Below are positions 42,633 to 52,427 of a stretch of DNA of 64,000 nucleotides, piece by piece. Under the pieces are notes generated by a model that searched no databases, had not been told where the DNA came from, and saw only the letters and a list, made by a program, of their open reading frames with translations. A program made the position numbers and the translations under genes. Position 1 is the first letter of the stretch, and the number at the start of each line of letters is the position of its first letter. Origin of the DNA: an uncultured Lachnospiraceae bacterium (GTDB lineage Bacteria; Bacillota; Clostridia; Lachnospirales; Lachnospiraceae); assembly GCA_910588655.1 (NCBI GenBank), contig CAJUPJ010000003.1, positions 92,430-156,429 of the forward strand, given 5' to 3'.

Positions 42633-43490
42633 ATGGATGTAAAATTAATGAAACCGAAAATTGACTTTGCTTTTAAAGAAATAATGATGGATGATGAGGT
42701 AAGGAAAGGGTTTTTATCAGCAGTATTAAAAATTAAACCAGAGGATATAAAAGAAACAAAAATATTGAATACATACCTCCGTAAAAAACATAAAAATGAT
42801 AAATTTGGAATTCTTGATGTAAGGATACTAATGAATGATGATACAGAAATAGATGTGGAAATACAGTTAATGGTGTTTAAGGCATGGACCAGCAGGACTT
42901 TGTTTTATGTTTCCAAAATGGTTACAGAACAGATTGAGGAAGGGGAAGACTATTCTGAAATAAAGAAATGTGTCAGTATAAGCATACTGGATTTCAAGTT
43001 ATTTGATGACACAGAAGAATTTTATTCATGTTTCCATCTCAGGGAGGACACAAGGAACACATTATACAGCGATAAAATAGAATTCCATGTAATAGAACTG
43101 CCAAAGTTGCCAGAAGAATTAAAAGAAGAAAACAGTGATTTATTGTTATGGTCTAAATTCCTGGATGCAGAAAGGGAGGAGGAGTTTAAAATGTTAGCAG
43201 AAAAGAATGTATATGTTGGCAAAGCTTACAGTAAATTACAGAATATAAGCATGGATAAAGAGAAACAGCTTGAATATACAGCCAGGCAGAAGGAAATCCT
43301 TGATTATAACCAGCTGATGAAAGAATTTAGTGATGCTGGAAGAAGAGAGGGAGAGGAAATAGGAGAAAGAAATAACCAGTATAAGACTGCAAGAAAATCT
43401 ATTAAAGCAGGTCTGCCTGTTGGTTTAATTTCTGAAATAACGGGTCTTACGATAGAGGAAATAGAGAAGCTGTATACAGACATGGAGTAA
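42633..43490 (+). CDS. Rpn-family recombination-promoting nuclease / putative transposase
   Basis: The 285-residue protein belongs to the PD-(D/E)XK nuclease family (PF12784 type). It begins 'MKPKIDFAFKEIM' and has the nuclease core 'GILDVRILMNDDTEIDVEIQ', with the Asp and Glu-x-Gln residues of the active site. The C-terminal part is a charged helical region ending in a small helix-turn-helix-like tail ('VGLISEITGLTIEEIEKLY'). Although often labelled transposase, family members promote RecA-independent recombination and are not normally flanked by IS ends; no inverted repeats are visible here. 'ACGGAGGGAATAAT' supports the start. Confidence 0.8.
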   Translation: MDVKLMKPKIDFAFKEIMMDDEVRKGFLSAVLKIKPEDIKETKILNTYLRKKHKNDKFGILDVRILMNDDTEIDVEIQLMVFKAWTSRTLFYVSKMVTEQIEEGEDYSEIKKCVSISILDFKLFDDTEEFYSCFHLREDTRNTLYSDKIEFHVIELPKLPEELKEENSDLLLWSKFLDAEREEEFKMLAEKNVYVGKAYSKLQNISMDKEKQLEYTARQKEILDYNQLMKEFSDAGRREGEEIGERNNQYKTARKSIKAGLPVGLISEITGLTIEEIEKLYTDME

Positions 43491-43538
43491 TACAGCATTT
43501 TTTGCTTTTTTATTATAAAATTTATAAGGAGTGTTTCT

Positions 43539-44171
43539 ATGGCAAATACTTACCAGGTAATAGATGAAAAAAACTGGGACAGGGCTATGCACTGTATGGT
43601 ATTCAGAAATAGTGTTGAACCAGCTTTTTGTGTGACTTTTAATGCAGATATAACAAATTTTCTTAAATATACCCGTAAACAGGGTTTTTCTTTTACAATA
43701 GCTTTTGTTTATGCTGTATGCAGGTGTGCAAATAAGATTAAAGAGTTCCGTTACCGTTTTTTAGATGGCAATATTGTTTTATTTAATAATATTGATACTG
43801 CTTTTACTTATCTTGATAAAGAAACGGAATTATTTAAGGTAATTAATGTTCCTATGAAAAATACAATAGATGAATATGTGGAACTGGCAACGCATACAGC
43901 AGAGGAGCAGAAGGAATATTTTACTGGGCCTCTTGGAAATGATGTGTTCCAGTGTTCACCAATGCCCTGGGTTACATATACACATATTTCACATACTAAT
44001 GCAGGCAAAAAAGATAATGCAACACCATTATTTGACTGGGGCAGATACTATGAAAGGGATGGACGGGTGCTTATGCCAGTGTCGGTGCAGGCACATCATT
44101 CATTTGTTGATGGTATACATATTGGTAAATTTACAGATGAATTGCAAAAATACCTGGATGAAATAAAATAG
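43539..44171 (+). CDS. Chloramphenicol acetyltransferase-like (CatA family) protein
   Basis: The 210-residue protein has the type A CAT fold pattern with the active-site motif 'QAHHSFVDGIHIGKF' (HHxxxDG, residues 186-192) and 'FTIAFVYAVCRCANKIKEFR' near the N-terminus. It is close in size to bona fide CAT enzymes (about 215-220). Similar genes in gut Clostridia are common in chromosomes and need not confer resistance, so acetylation of an unknown small molecule is as likely as chloramphenicol inactivation. It sits between the Rpn gene and sbcD with its own ribosome binding site. Confidence 0.8.
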   Translation: MANTYQVIDEKNWDRAMHCMVFRNSVEPAFCVTFNADITNFLKYTRKQGFSFTIAFVYAVCRCANKIKEFRYRFLDGNIVLFNNIDTAFTYLDKETELFKVINVPMKNTIDEYVELATHTAEEQKEYFTGPLGNDVFQCSPMPWVTYTHISHTNAGKKDNATPLFDWGRYYERDGRVLMPVSVQAHHSFVDGIHIGKFTDELQKYLDEIK

Positions 44172-44192
44172 TATATAGAATGGAGTATACCA

Positions 44193-45350
44193 ATGAAATT
44201 TTTTCATTTATCAGATTTACATTTTGGAAGGCAGTTACATGGCTATGATTTATATGAGGAACAGTATGGCTTTATAAAACAGCTTGAAATGTATTTAGAG
44301 CAGGAAAAGCCTGATGCAGTCCTGGTTTCAGGTGATATATATGATAAGGCTGTTCCAGCGGGACAGGCTGTTACACTTCTTGACGAATTCCTTATATCAT
44401 TAAATAATACTCCTGCCTTTATTATTGCTGGCAACCATGATTCAGCCGAAAGATTAAAATATGGCAGGACTTTTCTTGAAAAGCACAATATTTATATATC
44501 TGTGCTGCCTCCGCAGAAAGAGGATGAAAGGCTGGAAAAGATTGTTTTAGAAGACAGCTATGGAAAAGTAAGTTTTTATCTGCTGCCATTTATAAAACCA
44601 GGGATGGTACGCCATTTTATGCCAGATGAAGCGGCAGAGGGTGAACAGGCTGTTATTAAAGCACTGCTTGCAAAAGAAGATATTGATTGGACACAAAGGA
44701 ATGTTATTCTTACACACCAGTTCTATAAAAATGGTAGTAAAATACCAGAAAGGTGTGATTCAGAACAGAAAACTTCCTCTGTAGGAGGCACTGATGCAGT
44801 TGATATTTCAGTGTTAAAAGATTTTGACTATGCCGCGCTTGGGCATATACATGGTGCACAGATGGTTGGCGGAGAGAAATTCCGTTACTGTGGTACACCG
44901 CTTAAATATTCAGTAAGTGAAGCAGCACATGAAAAAAGCATTACTATGGTATTAATGGGTGGCAAGGGAAGTAATATAGAGATTAAAACACTTCCAGTTA
45001 ATCCGGGACGTGATGTATTAAAGTTCCGGGGAAGCCTTAAAGATATTATTGCACTGGCAAATGAACAAAACAGGCAGGATTACATAAGCGTTACCCTTAC
45101 AGATGATGATATACCAGAAATGGTTAAGGAGCAGTTACAGGGATACTTTGAAAATATACTTGAAATTATAGCAGATAATTCAAGGACAAGGCAGATAATC
45201 AGTGAAGAAGTAGCAGACTTTAAGGAATTATCACCTTATGAGGCATTTAGTGCATTTTTTAAGGAAACGGCAGGGCGTGAAATGGATATGCAGGAAAGCA
45301 GCCTTATAAAAGAGATTATAGATGAAGCTGCCAGCAGCAGGCAGCCATGA
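44193..45350 (+). CDS. sbcD: Exonuclease SbcCD, subunit D
   Basis: This metallophosphoesterase is the nuclease subunit of the SbcCD complex, which opens DNA hairpins and trims double-strand breaks. The 385 residues contain 'HLSDLHFGRQLHGY', 'VSGDIYDKAVP', 'IAGNHDSAERL' and 'LGHIHGAQ', the metal-binding motifs I to IV. The ATG follows 'GAATGGAGTATACC'. sbcC follows 26 bases downstream, as usual. SbcCD acts on palindromes, which is of interest given the long palindromic repeats in this window. Confidence 0.95.
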   Translation: MKFFHLSDLHFGRQLHGYDLYEEQYGFIKQLEMYLEQEKPDAVLVSGDIYDKAVPAGQAVTLLDEFLISLNNTPAFIIAGNHDSAERLKYGRTFLEKHNIYISVLPPQKEDERLEKIVLEDSYGKVSFYLLPFIKPGMVRHFMPDEAAEGEQAVIKALLAKEDIDWTQRNVILTHQFYKNGSKIPERCDSEQKTSSVGGTDAVDISVLKDFDYAALGHIHGAQMVGGEKFRYCGTPLKYSVSEAAHEKSITMVLMGGKGSNIEIKTLPVNPGRDVLKFRGSLKDIIALANEQNRQDYISVTLTDDDIPEMVKEQLQGYFENILEIIADNSRTRQIISEEVADFKELSPYEAFSAFFKETAGREMDMQESSLIKEIIDEAASSRQP

Positions 45351-45376
45351 TTTTATGGAAGGCGGGTTAGTATATA

Positions 45377-48300
45377 ATGAAACCAGTTAAACTTATTATG
45401 TCAGCATTTGGTTCGTATGGCGGTACTGAAATAATTGAATTTAATAAAATAAAGAACGGGCTGTTTCTTATAGCTGGTGATACAGGTTCAGGAAAGACTA
45501 CTATATTTGATGCCATAATGTTTGCACTTTATGACAGCATGAGCGGCAAGGAAAGAAAAAGTATTATGATGAGAAGCGAGTATGCTTCTGATGAAATGGA
45601 AACATATGTGGAGTTTACTTTCAGCTATGGCAGCAGTACATATACAATAAAAAGATTTCCTGCATATGAAAGAAAGAGCAAGCGCAGGAATAAGGATGGG
45701 AAATATGCTACTATAAGGCAGCAGGCGAAAGCAGAGCTTATAATGCCTGATGGCACACAGTTTAATGGGAAAATTACGCAGATAAATAAAAAAATAGAAG
45801 AAATTACAGGGCTTACAGCAGAGCAGTTTAATAAAATTGCACTTATTGCACAAGGGGAGTTCCAGGAGCTTGTTATGGATAAAACTGGCAGGCGCAAAGA
45901 GATATTCAGGCAGATTTTTTCAACACAGGTTTATGGTGATATTGAGGATATTATATTCAGGAAATATAAGGCAGAGGCAACACAGTTAAAATACAATTCC
46001 ACAAAGCTTGAAGAACTTGCAGACGGAATAGAATTCCAGGAAGAAAGTCCTTATAAAGAGGAATTTATTACTGCATTTGAAAGAAAAGATACAGAACAGG
46101 ACGCTGTTACAGATGTCCTGGATAAAGAAATCGCAAGGCTTAAGGAAGTATACAATAATAAAAATATTTTGTATAGTGAAAAGGAAAAGGAATATAACCG
46201 CTTAAATGAATGTATAGCTAAAGGCAGGGAAAAGAATAAGCTTATAGACAGGCTTTTACAGTTTGAATTACAGAAAGAGGAACTGGATGCGGCAAAAGAG
46301 GAAACGGATAATAAAATCTTAGTTTTAGAGCTGGCAAAAAAAGCAGAAAAAGTATTATTTGCGGAGAAAAATTATAATAACAGGAAGGATGAATATAATA
46401 AAGCAGATAAAAAGGCAAAAGATATTCTGCTAAAAGAAGAAACACTGGTTTTAAAATTTAATGAAGTTTCTGGAAAGCATAAACAGGCAGAGGAAGAATA
46501 TAACCAGCTTATGCCTGGATATATAACAAAAAGGGATAATTTAAAACAGGATGTTGAAAAATATAAAATATTATCTGAAAAGGAAACAATTCTTTCCAGC
46601 CTTGAAACATCAGTTAAAAATGCTTTATCAGAAAAAGAAAACAAAACTAATGAACTTGTAAGGATTAAAGAAGAAATAAATATATCTAATGATATTTTAA
46701 AATCGTATGAAACGCTGGAAATTGAAACAGGACAGATAGAAACGGAAAAGAAAAAGTATAACGAGGAACAGGGGGTTCTTGTCCAGCTTATACAGAAGAA
46801 AGAAACATGCAGCCAATGGCAGGAAAATTTAACTGTACTTGGTAAAAAATTACTTGCATGTGTTAAAAAGTGGGAAGAGAGCCGCAGGAAACATGAGGAG
46901 TACACCAGGACATATATTGCCTGCCAGTCCGCTTTTCTTGCAGAAGACCTTAAACCTTCATGCCCATGTCCTGTATGTGGTTCTACAGAACACCCGCATC
47001 CTGCAAAAAGACCAGATGACGCAATAACAGAAGAAATGGTTAAAAAGGCGGAGGCAGCAGAGCGCAAATGTGAAACAGAAAAGAATAAAATGCAGAAAGA
47101 AATGGAAACAGCAAAAAGTGCATTTTCTGCTGAAATAGCATTATTAAATGAATATATAGAAAGGCTTTCTGGCAAAGAAAAATTACAGGCAGAAGATAAC
47201 AAGGCAGAAATTTATTCAATAGAAAATTATTCTTCTGAAAAGCTGCAGCAGATAATAGAGGAAAAACGCATATGGCTTCTGTCTGAAAATAAAAGGATAA
47301 GCAGTAATTTAAAAGAACTTAAGAAGAAAGCGGCTGATAAAAAAAGCAGGCAGGAAGGTCTGGAAAAGCTTGCAGACCTGCAGGAAAAAGCTTTAAAATG
47401 GATTGAAAATAAAGAAAAAGAAATCCACAGGCTTGAAATGGATTTGGAAGTATTAAAAAATGAAATAAAAACATTTAAGTCTTCACTTGCATATGATACA
47501 GAAGAAGAGGCAGGACGCAGGCTTAAGGAATGTGAAGAAAGCTTAAACCTGCTTGATGGGCGGTACAGAAGTGCGAACAAAGAATTAAAGGATACACAGA
47601 AAAAACTTGTAAGTGTGCAAGGGGCAAAAGAGGAGCTTGCAAGGCAGTTAAAAGATTTAGAAACCAGCCTTGCAGAATTGTCAGAAACATTCCAGGAAGC
47701 ACTTAAGGAAAATGGTTTTAAAGATATAGAAGAATACAGGAATTCTATAACGGATGCTGCTGCAATTAAAAGAATGGAGAGGGAAATTACGGCTTATAAT
47801 GAAACATGTATTAGTAACAGTACAGGAATTAAAACAATAAAAGAACAGCTTGATAATACAGTTAAAGTTAATATTGGCAGCCTGGAACAGCCATTAGAGG
47901 AATTAAACCAGCTTATTGCCGGGATTAAAAAAGAACTTGACCAGTACAGCTTTTACATTAAAAGCAACAGCAAATCACTGGAGCGGCTGGCGGCGCTTAT
48001 GGAAGAAAGAAAGGCAATGTCAGAAAAATTAAGGGTAATTAAATCACTTAATGAAGCAGCCAATGGAAAAATACATTTCCAGACTTATATACAAAGGCAG
48101 TATTTTAAGCAGATTATACAGGCAGCCAACCAGAGGCTTTCTAAAATAGCACCAGGGAAATTTCTGCTTGAGTGCCGGGATATAGGCGCAGGCGGCCAGG
48201 GCGAAACAGGGCTTGAGCTTGATGTTTATAACCCTTTAACGGGCAAATCCAGGGATGCACATACACTTTCAGGTGGTGAAACATTTATGGCATCACTTTC

Positions 48301-48556
48301 AATGGCGCTTGGAATGGCAGATATTGTACAAAATACAGTTGGCAAGGCAAGGCTTGATACAATGTTTATAGATGAAGGTTTTGGCTCACTTAGTGATGAT
48401 GCCAGGGATAAGGCAGTAAATGTGCTTTTAGAGCTTGCAGGCAGCAACAGGCTTGTTGGTGTAATCTCACATGTTTCTGAATTAAAAGAACAGATACCAC
48501 AGAAGCTTACAGTTACAAAAGGAAACAGGGGAAGCAGCGTAAAATGGGACAGTTAA
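45377..48556 (+). CDS. sbcC: Exonuclease SbcCD, subunit C (SMC-like ATPase)
   Basis: The 1059-residue ATPase has the Rad50/SbcC layout. Walker A 'GDTGSGKTT' (34-42) is followed by two long coiled coils around a zinc hook with Cys531 and Cys534 ('CPVC'); the adjacent Cys529 is additional. The C-terminal ATPase half has the ABC signature 'LSGGETFMASLSMALGMADI' and Walker B/D-loop 'FIDEGFGSLSDD'. With SbcD it forms the complex that cleaves DNA hairpins. The gene begins 26 bases after sbcD with 'GAAGGCGGG' upstream. Confidence 0.96.
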   Translation: MKPVKLIMSAFGSYGGTEIIEFNKIKNGLFLIAGDTGSGKTTIFDAIMFALYDSMSGKERKSIMMRSEYASDEMETYVEFTFSYGSSTYTIKRFPAYERKSKRRNKDGKYATIRQQAKAELIMPDGTQFNGKITQINKKIEEITGLTAEQFNKIALIAQGEFQELVMDKTGRRKEIFRQIFSTQVYGDIEDIIFRKYKAEATQLKYNSTKLEELADGIEFQEESPYKEEFITAFERKDTEQDAVTDVLDKEIARLKEVYNNKNILYSEKEKEYNRLNECIAKGREKNKLIDRLLQFELQKEELDAAKEETDNKILVLELAKKAEKVLFAEKNYNNRKDEYNKADKKAKDILLKEETLVLKFNEVSGKHKQAEEEYNQLMPGYITKRDNLKQDVEKYKILSEKETILSSLETSVKNALSEKENKTNELVRIKEEINISNDILKSYETLEIETGQIETEKKKYNEEQGVLVQLIQKKETCSQWQENLTVLGKKLLACVKKWEESRRKHEEYTRTYIACQSAFLAEDLKPSCPCPVCGSTEHPHPAKRPDDAITEEMVKKAEAAERKCETEKNKMQKEMETAKSAFSAEIALLNEYIERLSGKEKLQAEDNKAEIYSIENYSSEKLQQIIEEKRIWLLSENKRISSNLKELKKKAADKKSRQEGLEKLADLQEKALKWIENKEKEIHRLEMDLEVLKNEIKTFKSSLAYDTEEEAGRRLKECEESLNLLDGRYRSANKELKDTQKKLVSVQGAKEELARQLKDLETSLAELSETFQEALKENGFKDIEEYRNSITDAAAIKRMEREITAYNETCISNSTGIKTIKEQLDNTVKVNIGSLEQPLEELNQLIAGIKKELDQYSFYIKSNSKSLERLAALMEERKAMSEKLRVIKSLNEAANGKIHFQTYIQRQYFKQIIQAANQRLSKIAPGKFLLECRDIGAGGQGETGLELDVYNPLTGKSRDAHTLSGGETFMASLSMALGMADIVQNTVGKARLDTMFIDEGFGSLSDDARDKAVNVLLELAGSNRLVGVISHVSELKEQIPQKLTVTKGNRGSSVKWDS

Positions 48557-48585
48557 TAAAACATCATTAAAGAAGGGATTATAAA

Positions 48586-48894
48586 ATGCAGTGTAAAGAA
48601 GTCCAGAGCAAGTTTATTCCATTTATAAATGATGAATTAAACCATAAAGAATTAAAAGAATTTCTTGCGCATATACGCCAGTGTAAGGACTGCCAGGAAG
48701 AGTATGATATTTATTATACTATGATAATGGGGATGCGTTACCTGGAAAGTGATAATAATATAACAGAACTGGAAATTAATTCTGAACAGAGGATAAGGGA
48801 AGCAGAAGATTACCTTTTTCAATATAAGATACTACAGGCAGAAAAGATAATTTTGTTTGTTGTACTATGTATAGGGCTGGTACTTTTATTATAA
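48586..48894 (+). CDS. Zinc-finger (zf-HC2) membrane-anchored protein
   Basis: The 102-residue protein starts with a HCxxC-type anti-sigma-like zinc finger (Cys3, His29, Cys33, Cys36). It ends with a single transmembrane helix of about 20 residues (83-102), so the finger faces the cytoplasm. Related zf-HC2 domains bind sigma factors, but no ECF sigma gene is next to it. It lies between sbcC (29 bases upstream) and polA (14 bases downstream) and is probably co-transcribed with them. An anti-sigma function is a family-level inference. Confidence 0.72.
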   Translation: MQCKEVQSKFIPFINDELNHKELKEFLAHIRQCKDCQEEYDIYYTMIMGMRYLESDNNITELEINSEQRIREAEDYLFQYKILQAEKIILFVVLCIGLVLLL

Positions 48895-48908
48895 ATTGGA
48901 GGTTAAAA

Positions 48909-51743
48909 ATGAGTGGAAAAATAGTGTTGATAGATGGCCATAGCATAATAAACAGGGCTTTTTACGGGCTGCCTGATTTAACAAATTCAGAGGGTATGCA
49001 TACAAATGGTGTTTATGGTTTTCTTAATATAATGTTAAAAATACTTGATGAAGAAAAACCAGACTACCTTACAGTTGCATTTGATGTAAGTGAACCAACA
49101 TTCCGCCATAAGATATATCCTGAATATAAAGGTACAAGAAAGAAAATGCCTGATGAACTGGCAGAGCAAGTCCCTGTCTTACAGGAAGTGCTTAAAGCTA
49201 TGGGTATTTCTATAGTAATGCAGGGCGGTTATGAAGCAGATGACATCCTTGGGACAATAGCTAAAAAAGCAGAAAATGAAGATATAGAAGTTACGCTCGT
49301 ATCAGGGGACAGGGATTTGCTCCAGCTTGCATCAGAAACAGTTAAGATAAGCATACCAAAGACAAAGAAAGGTGGTTCAGAGGTTGAGGAATACCATACA
49401 CAGGATGTAATAGACAAATATGGGGTTACACCTTTGCAGATTATAGATTTAAAAGGGCTTATGGGTGATGCTTCTGATAATATACCAGGTGTGCCAGGTG
49501 TAGGCGAAAAGACAGCAGTTAAAATATTAACATCATTTCCATCTGTAGAAGAAGCATATATCCATATAGACGAAATAACACCAAAAAGGGCACAGACACT
49601 TCTGCGTGATAATAAGGAGCTTGCATTTCTTAGTAAAAAACTTGCAACAATTAAAACGGATTGTGACATAAATTATTCATTTGAAAATGCAAAGTTAAAT
49701 AATATTTTTACAGCAGATGCTTTAGAATGGGTTAAAAGGCTTGAATTAAAAACCCTTATAAAGCGCTTTGACGCTTCTGTTGTATCAAAAGTTTCAGTAA
49801 AACCACAGGATTTTATTTATATAAATAATACAAAAGATGCTGGTGCATTTGTGGACAAACTTATAAAAGCAAAACCTTTAACGGCAGGAATTGCTTTTAT
49901 GGGAAATGAATGGGAAAGCCAGGGTGCAGATAAGAAGAAACATAAAAATAATGACGGGCAGTTAAGTTTTTTCCTTGATGAAAATGATTGTGAAAAAGAA
50001 TACTTATTTGCAGGTTTCGGCGTAAGTTATGAAACAGACGGAAAATGTGTAACTGCATGTATGCTTAAAGATAATAATATTACAGGCAGTTTTATTATAG
50101 AGCTATACAAAAAAATTGAAGAAAATATAGAAAATATTGCTATTACAGACTTTAAAAATGCACTCCACCTTGCAACGCCAGTAAAGGCGTTATCAGAAGA
50201 AACCGCTGCACCATGCCAGGCAGCATTTAATGATAACGGAATAACAGGCAAAGAAAAATTATTTAATAAAATAACAGATATTTCAATTGCAGCATATCTT
50301 TTAAATCCTTTAAAAGACACATACTTAACCGATGATATTGCAAGGGATTACCTGGGTTTGACTGTAAAAACATATGCAGAAAGGTTTGGCAAAAGCAGGA
50401 TTAACAACCTGCTTTCAGACGGACAGAAAGAGGAATTAAAAAAGCTTCTTGACTATGCAGGTGAACTGTCTTATATTGCATGTCTTGCATTTACCCCTTT
50501 AACAGAGGCATTAAAAGAACAGGGTATGTATAAGCTTTTCAGAGAAATAGAGATGCCAGCAGCATATTATCTTTACCAGATGGAGCGTGAAGGCGTAAAA
50601 GCTGACAAAAAAGTATTAGAAGATATGTCAGGGCTTCTTGAAACCAGAATACAGGCACTTGAAACGGATATTTATGACCTTGCAGGTGAAGAATTTAATA
50701 TAAATTCACCAAAGCAGCTTGGTGTAGTACTTTTTGATAAGTTAAAACTTCCAAATGCCAAAAAGACTAAGACTGGTTATTCAACTTCAGCAGATATCCT
50801 GGAAAAACTGCGCACAGAAGACCCAATAATTCCTAAAATACTTGATTACAGGCAAGTAAGCAAGTTAAAGTCAACATATGCAGACGGGCTGCCAGTATAT
50901 ATTGAAAGTGACAAACGTATACATGGGAAATTTAACCAGACAATTACAGCCACAGGAAGGATAAGCAGTACAGAGCCGAATCTCCAGAACATTCCTATAA
51001 GAATGGAACTTGGACGGCAGTTAAGGAAGGTATTTATCCCAAAAGAGGGATGTATATTCTTAGATGCTGATTATTCGCAGATAGAGCTAAGGGTGCTTGC
51101 ACATATGTCAGGTGATAAAGAACTGGCAGAAGCATATAAAAATGGTGATGACATCCACAGGATAACAGCTTCAAAGGTATTCCATACACAATTTGAAGAA
51201 GTTACAGACTTACAGAGGCGTAATGCAAAAGCAGTTAATTTTGGCATAGTTTATGGAATAAGCAGTTTCGGGCTTGCGCAGGATTTAGATATAGACAGGA
51301 AAGAAGCAGATGAAATTATAAAACAATACTTTGCAACATATCCAAAGATTAAAGCATTTCTTGATGAAATGGTACAGTCAGCCAGGGAAAAAGGATATGC
51401 AGAAACAATATACGGGCGCAGGAGGCCAGTACCAGAACTTTCATCAAGCAGCCATATGCAAAAATCTTTTGGTGAAAGGGTTGCAATGAATTCGCCTATA
51501 CAGGGTACAGCTGCAGACATAATAAAAATAGCAATGACAGGTGTTGCAAAAAGGCTGGAACAGGAGAAATTAAAATCAAGAATTGTCTTACAAATTCATG
51601 ACGAACTTCTTGTTGAAACATATATAGAAGAAAAAGAAAAAGTAAAACAAGTGCTGCTTGAAGAAATGCAAGGGGCAGCAGACTTAAGCGTGCCGCTTCT
51701 TGTAGAAGTAGAAGAAGGAAACAACTGGTTTGAAGCACACTAA
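48909..51743 (+). CDS. polA: DNA polymerase I
   Basis: This repair and lagging-strand polymerase has an N-terminal 5' nuclease domain (about 1-290, 'LIDGHSIINRAFYG', 'GYEADDILGT', 'DNIPGVPGVGEKTA'). The central proofreading-like domain (about 305-515) lacks the DEDD-type catalytic residues, reading 'AGIAFMGNEWE' where 'DTET' is expected. The polymerase domain (about 540-944) has 'FLDADYSQIELRVLAHMSG', 'RRNAKAVNFGIVYG' and 'QIHDELLVE'. The ATG at 48909 follows 'TTGGAGGTTAAAA'; an earlier in-frame start at 48867 overlaps the upstream gene. 944 residues is slightly longer than typical. Confidence 0.95.
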   Translation: MSGKIVLIDGHSIINRAFYGLPDLTNSEGMHTNGVYGFLNIMLKILDEEKPDYLTVAFDVSEPTFRHKIYPEYKGTRKKMPDELAEQVPVLQEVLKAMGISIVMQGGYEADDILGTIAKKAENEDIEVTLVSGDRDLLQLASETVKISIPKTKKGGSEVEEYHTQDVIDKYGVTPLQIIDLKGLMGDASDNIPGVPGVGEKTAVKILTSFPSVEEAYIHIDEITPKRAQTLLRDNKELAFLSKKLATIKTDCDINYSFENAKLNNIFTADALEWVKRLELKTLIKRFDASVVSKVSVKPQDFIYINNTKDAGAFVDKLIKAKPLTAGIAFMGNEWESQGADKKKHKNNDGQLSFFLDENDCEKEYLFAGFGVSYETDGKCVTACMLKDNNITGSFIIELYKKIEENIENIAITDFKNALHLATPVKALSEETAAPCQAAFNDNGITGKEKLFNKITDISIAAYLLNPLKDTYLTDDIARDYLGLTVKTYAERFGKSRINNLLSDGQKEELKKLLDYAGELSYIACLAFTPLTEALKEQGMYKLFREIEMPAAYYLYQMEREGVKADKKVLEDMSGLLETRIQALETDIYDLAGEEFNINSPKQLGVVLFDKLKLPNAKKTKTGYSTSADILEKLRTEDPIIPKILDYRQVSKLKSTYADGLPVYIESDKRIHGKFNQTITATGRISSTEPNLQNIPIRMELGRQLRKVFIPKEGCIFLDADYSQIELRVLAHMSGDKELAEAYKNGDDIHRITASKVFHTQFEEVTDLQRRNAKAVNFGIVYGISSFGLAQDLDIDRKEADEIIKQYFATYPKIKAFLDEMVQSAREKGYAETIYGRRRPVPELSSSSHMQKSFGERVAMNSPIQGTAADIIKIAMTGVAKRLEQEKLKSRIVLQIHDELLVETYIEEKEKVKQVLLEEMQGAADLSVPLLVEVEEGNNWFEAH

Positions 51744-51790
51744 AATATCTGCTAAGATTATGAAAATAAAAATATATAAAAGGAGAAAAA

Positions 51791-52228
51791 ATGAAAATAC
51801 TAAAAAATTACTTTCATTTTTCTATAAAACGTATATTTGTATCATGTATACTTTTTATAGTACTATTTTTGCTTATTACAAATATATTTAATCTTCCAGT
51901 TACAGGAAGTACAAATTTAAAAATAAAAGAAAGTGAGATTACCAGGGAGATAACTGAAAGGGCAAGATTTTTTTGTTGAGGATTATTCTTCAGGCAATGG
52001 AAATTTACAAAAAACTGTACGTGAATTTTACTATGACAATGGTACTGGAAACAATAAAAAGCACATGGATTTTATAGGAAAGTTGCAATATGTATGGCAG
52101 TTTTAGGCTGTGTTATGTTTACACTGCTTTTTGAAGGAAGAAGCCGTTATCTAATTAATTATTTGCCATTTTTTGCCTTTATTGCAGCAACAGGAATTTA
52201 TGATTTTTATAAATCTATAGTGAAATAA
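51791..52228 (+). pseudogene. Broken membrane-protein gene (ArnT/PMT-like C-terminal remnant)
   Basis: A 62-codon start frame ('KRIFVSCILFIVLFLLITNI', a membrane helix) with 'AAAAGGAG' upstream ends prematurely after a run of seven T (about 51967-51973). Coding-like sequence continues in another frame ('FFVEDYSSGNGNLQKTVREF') and then, after a second break near 52085, in a third frame ('LFEGRSRYLINYLPFFAFIA', ending 'YDFYKSIVK'). The last block resembles the C-terminal end of membrane glycosyltransferases of the ArnT/PMT group. The much reduced length and two shifts indicate a decaying gene. Nothing else is visible before uppP except a repeat fragment. Confidence 0.55.
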
Positions 52229-52266
52229 TTTCCAATTATAACAACAAGTATTTTTCAGTAATTTTG

Positions 52267-52318
52267 ACAGAAACCCTGCGTCCGTTCACCAAAAAAACAA
52301 GATAACTGGAAATTATCC
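52267..52318. repeat. Right-end fragment of the large palindromic element
   Basis: 'ACAGAAACCCTGCGTCCGTT' continuing to 'AGATAACTGGAAATTATCC' matches the right end of the 23.2-kb element (about 23844-23905). It has no partner half here. Confidence 0.6.
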
Positions 52319-52427
52319 AAACACACAAAACAACTGTTCATGGTCTTTACTTTCACCTGGATAATAGTTATAATAGATAAATAGTTACCTTAAAATGGTA
52401 AAGTAAAAATAGTAAGGAGTGTTACCT

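Noticed and set aside
42633..43490. Rpn-family gene considered as an active transposon
   Set aside because: No terminal inverted repeats or flanking duplications; family members act as recombination-promoting nucleases.
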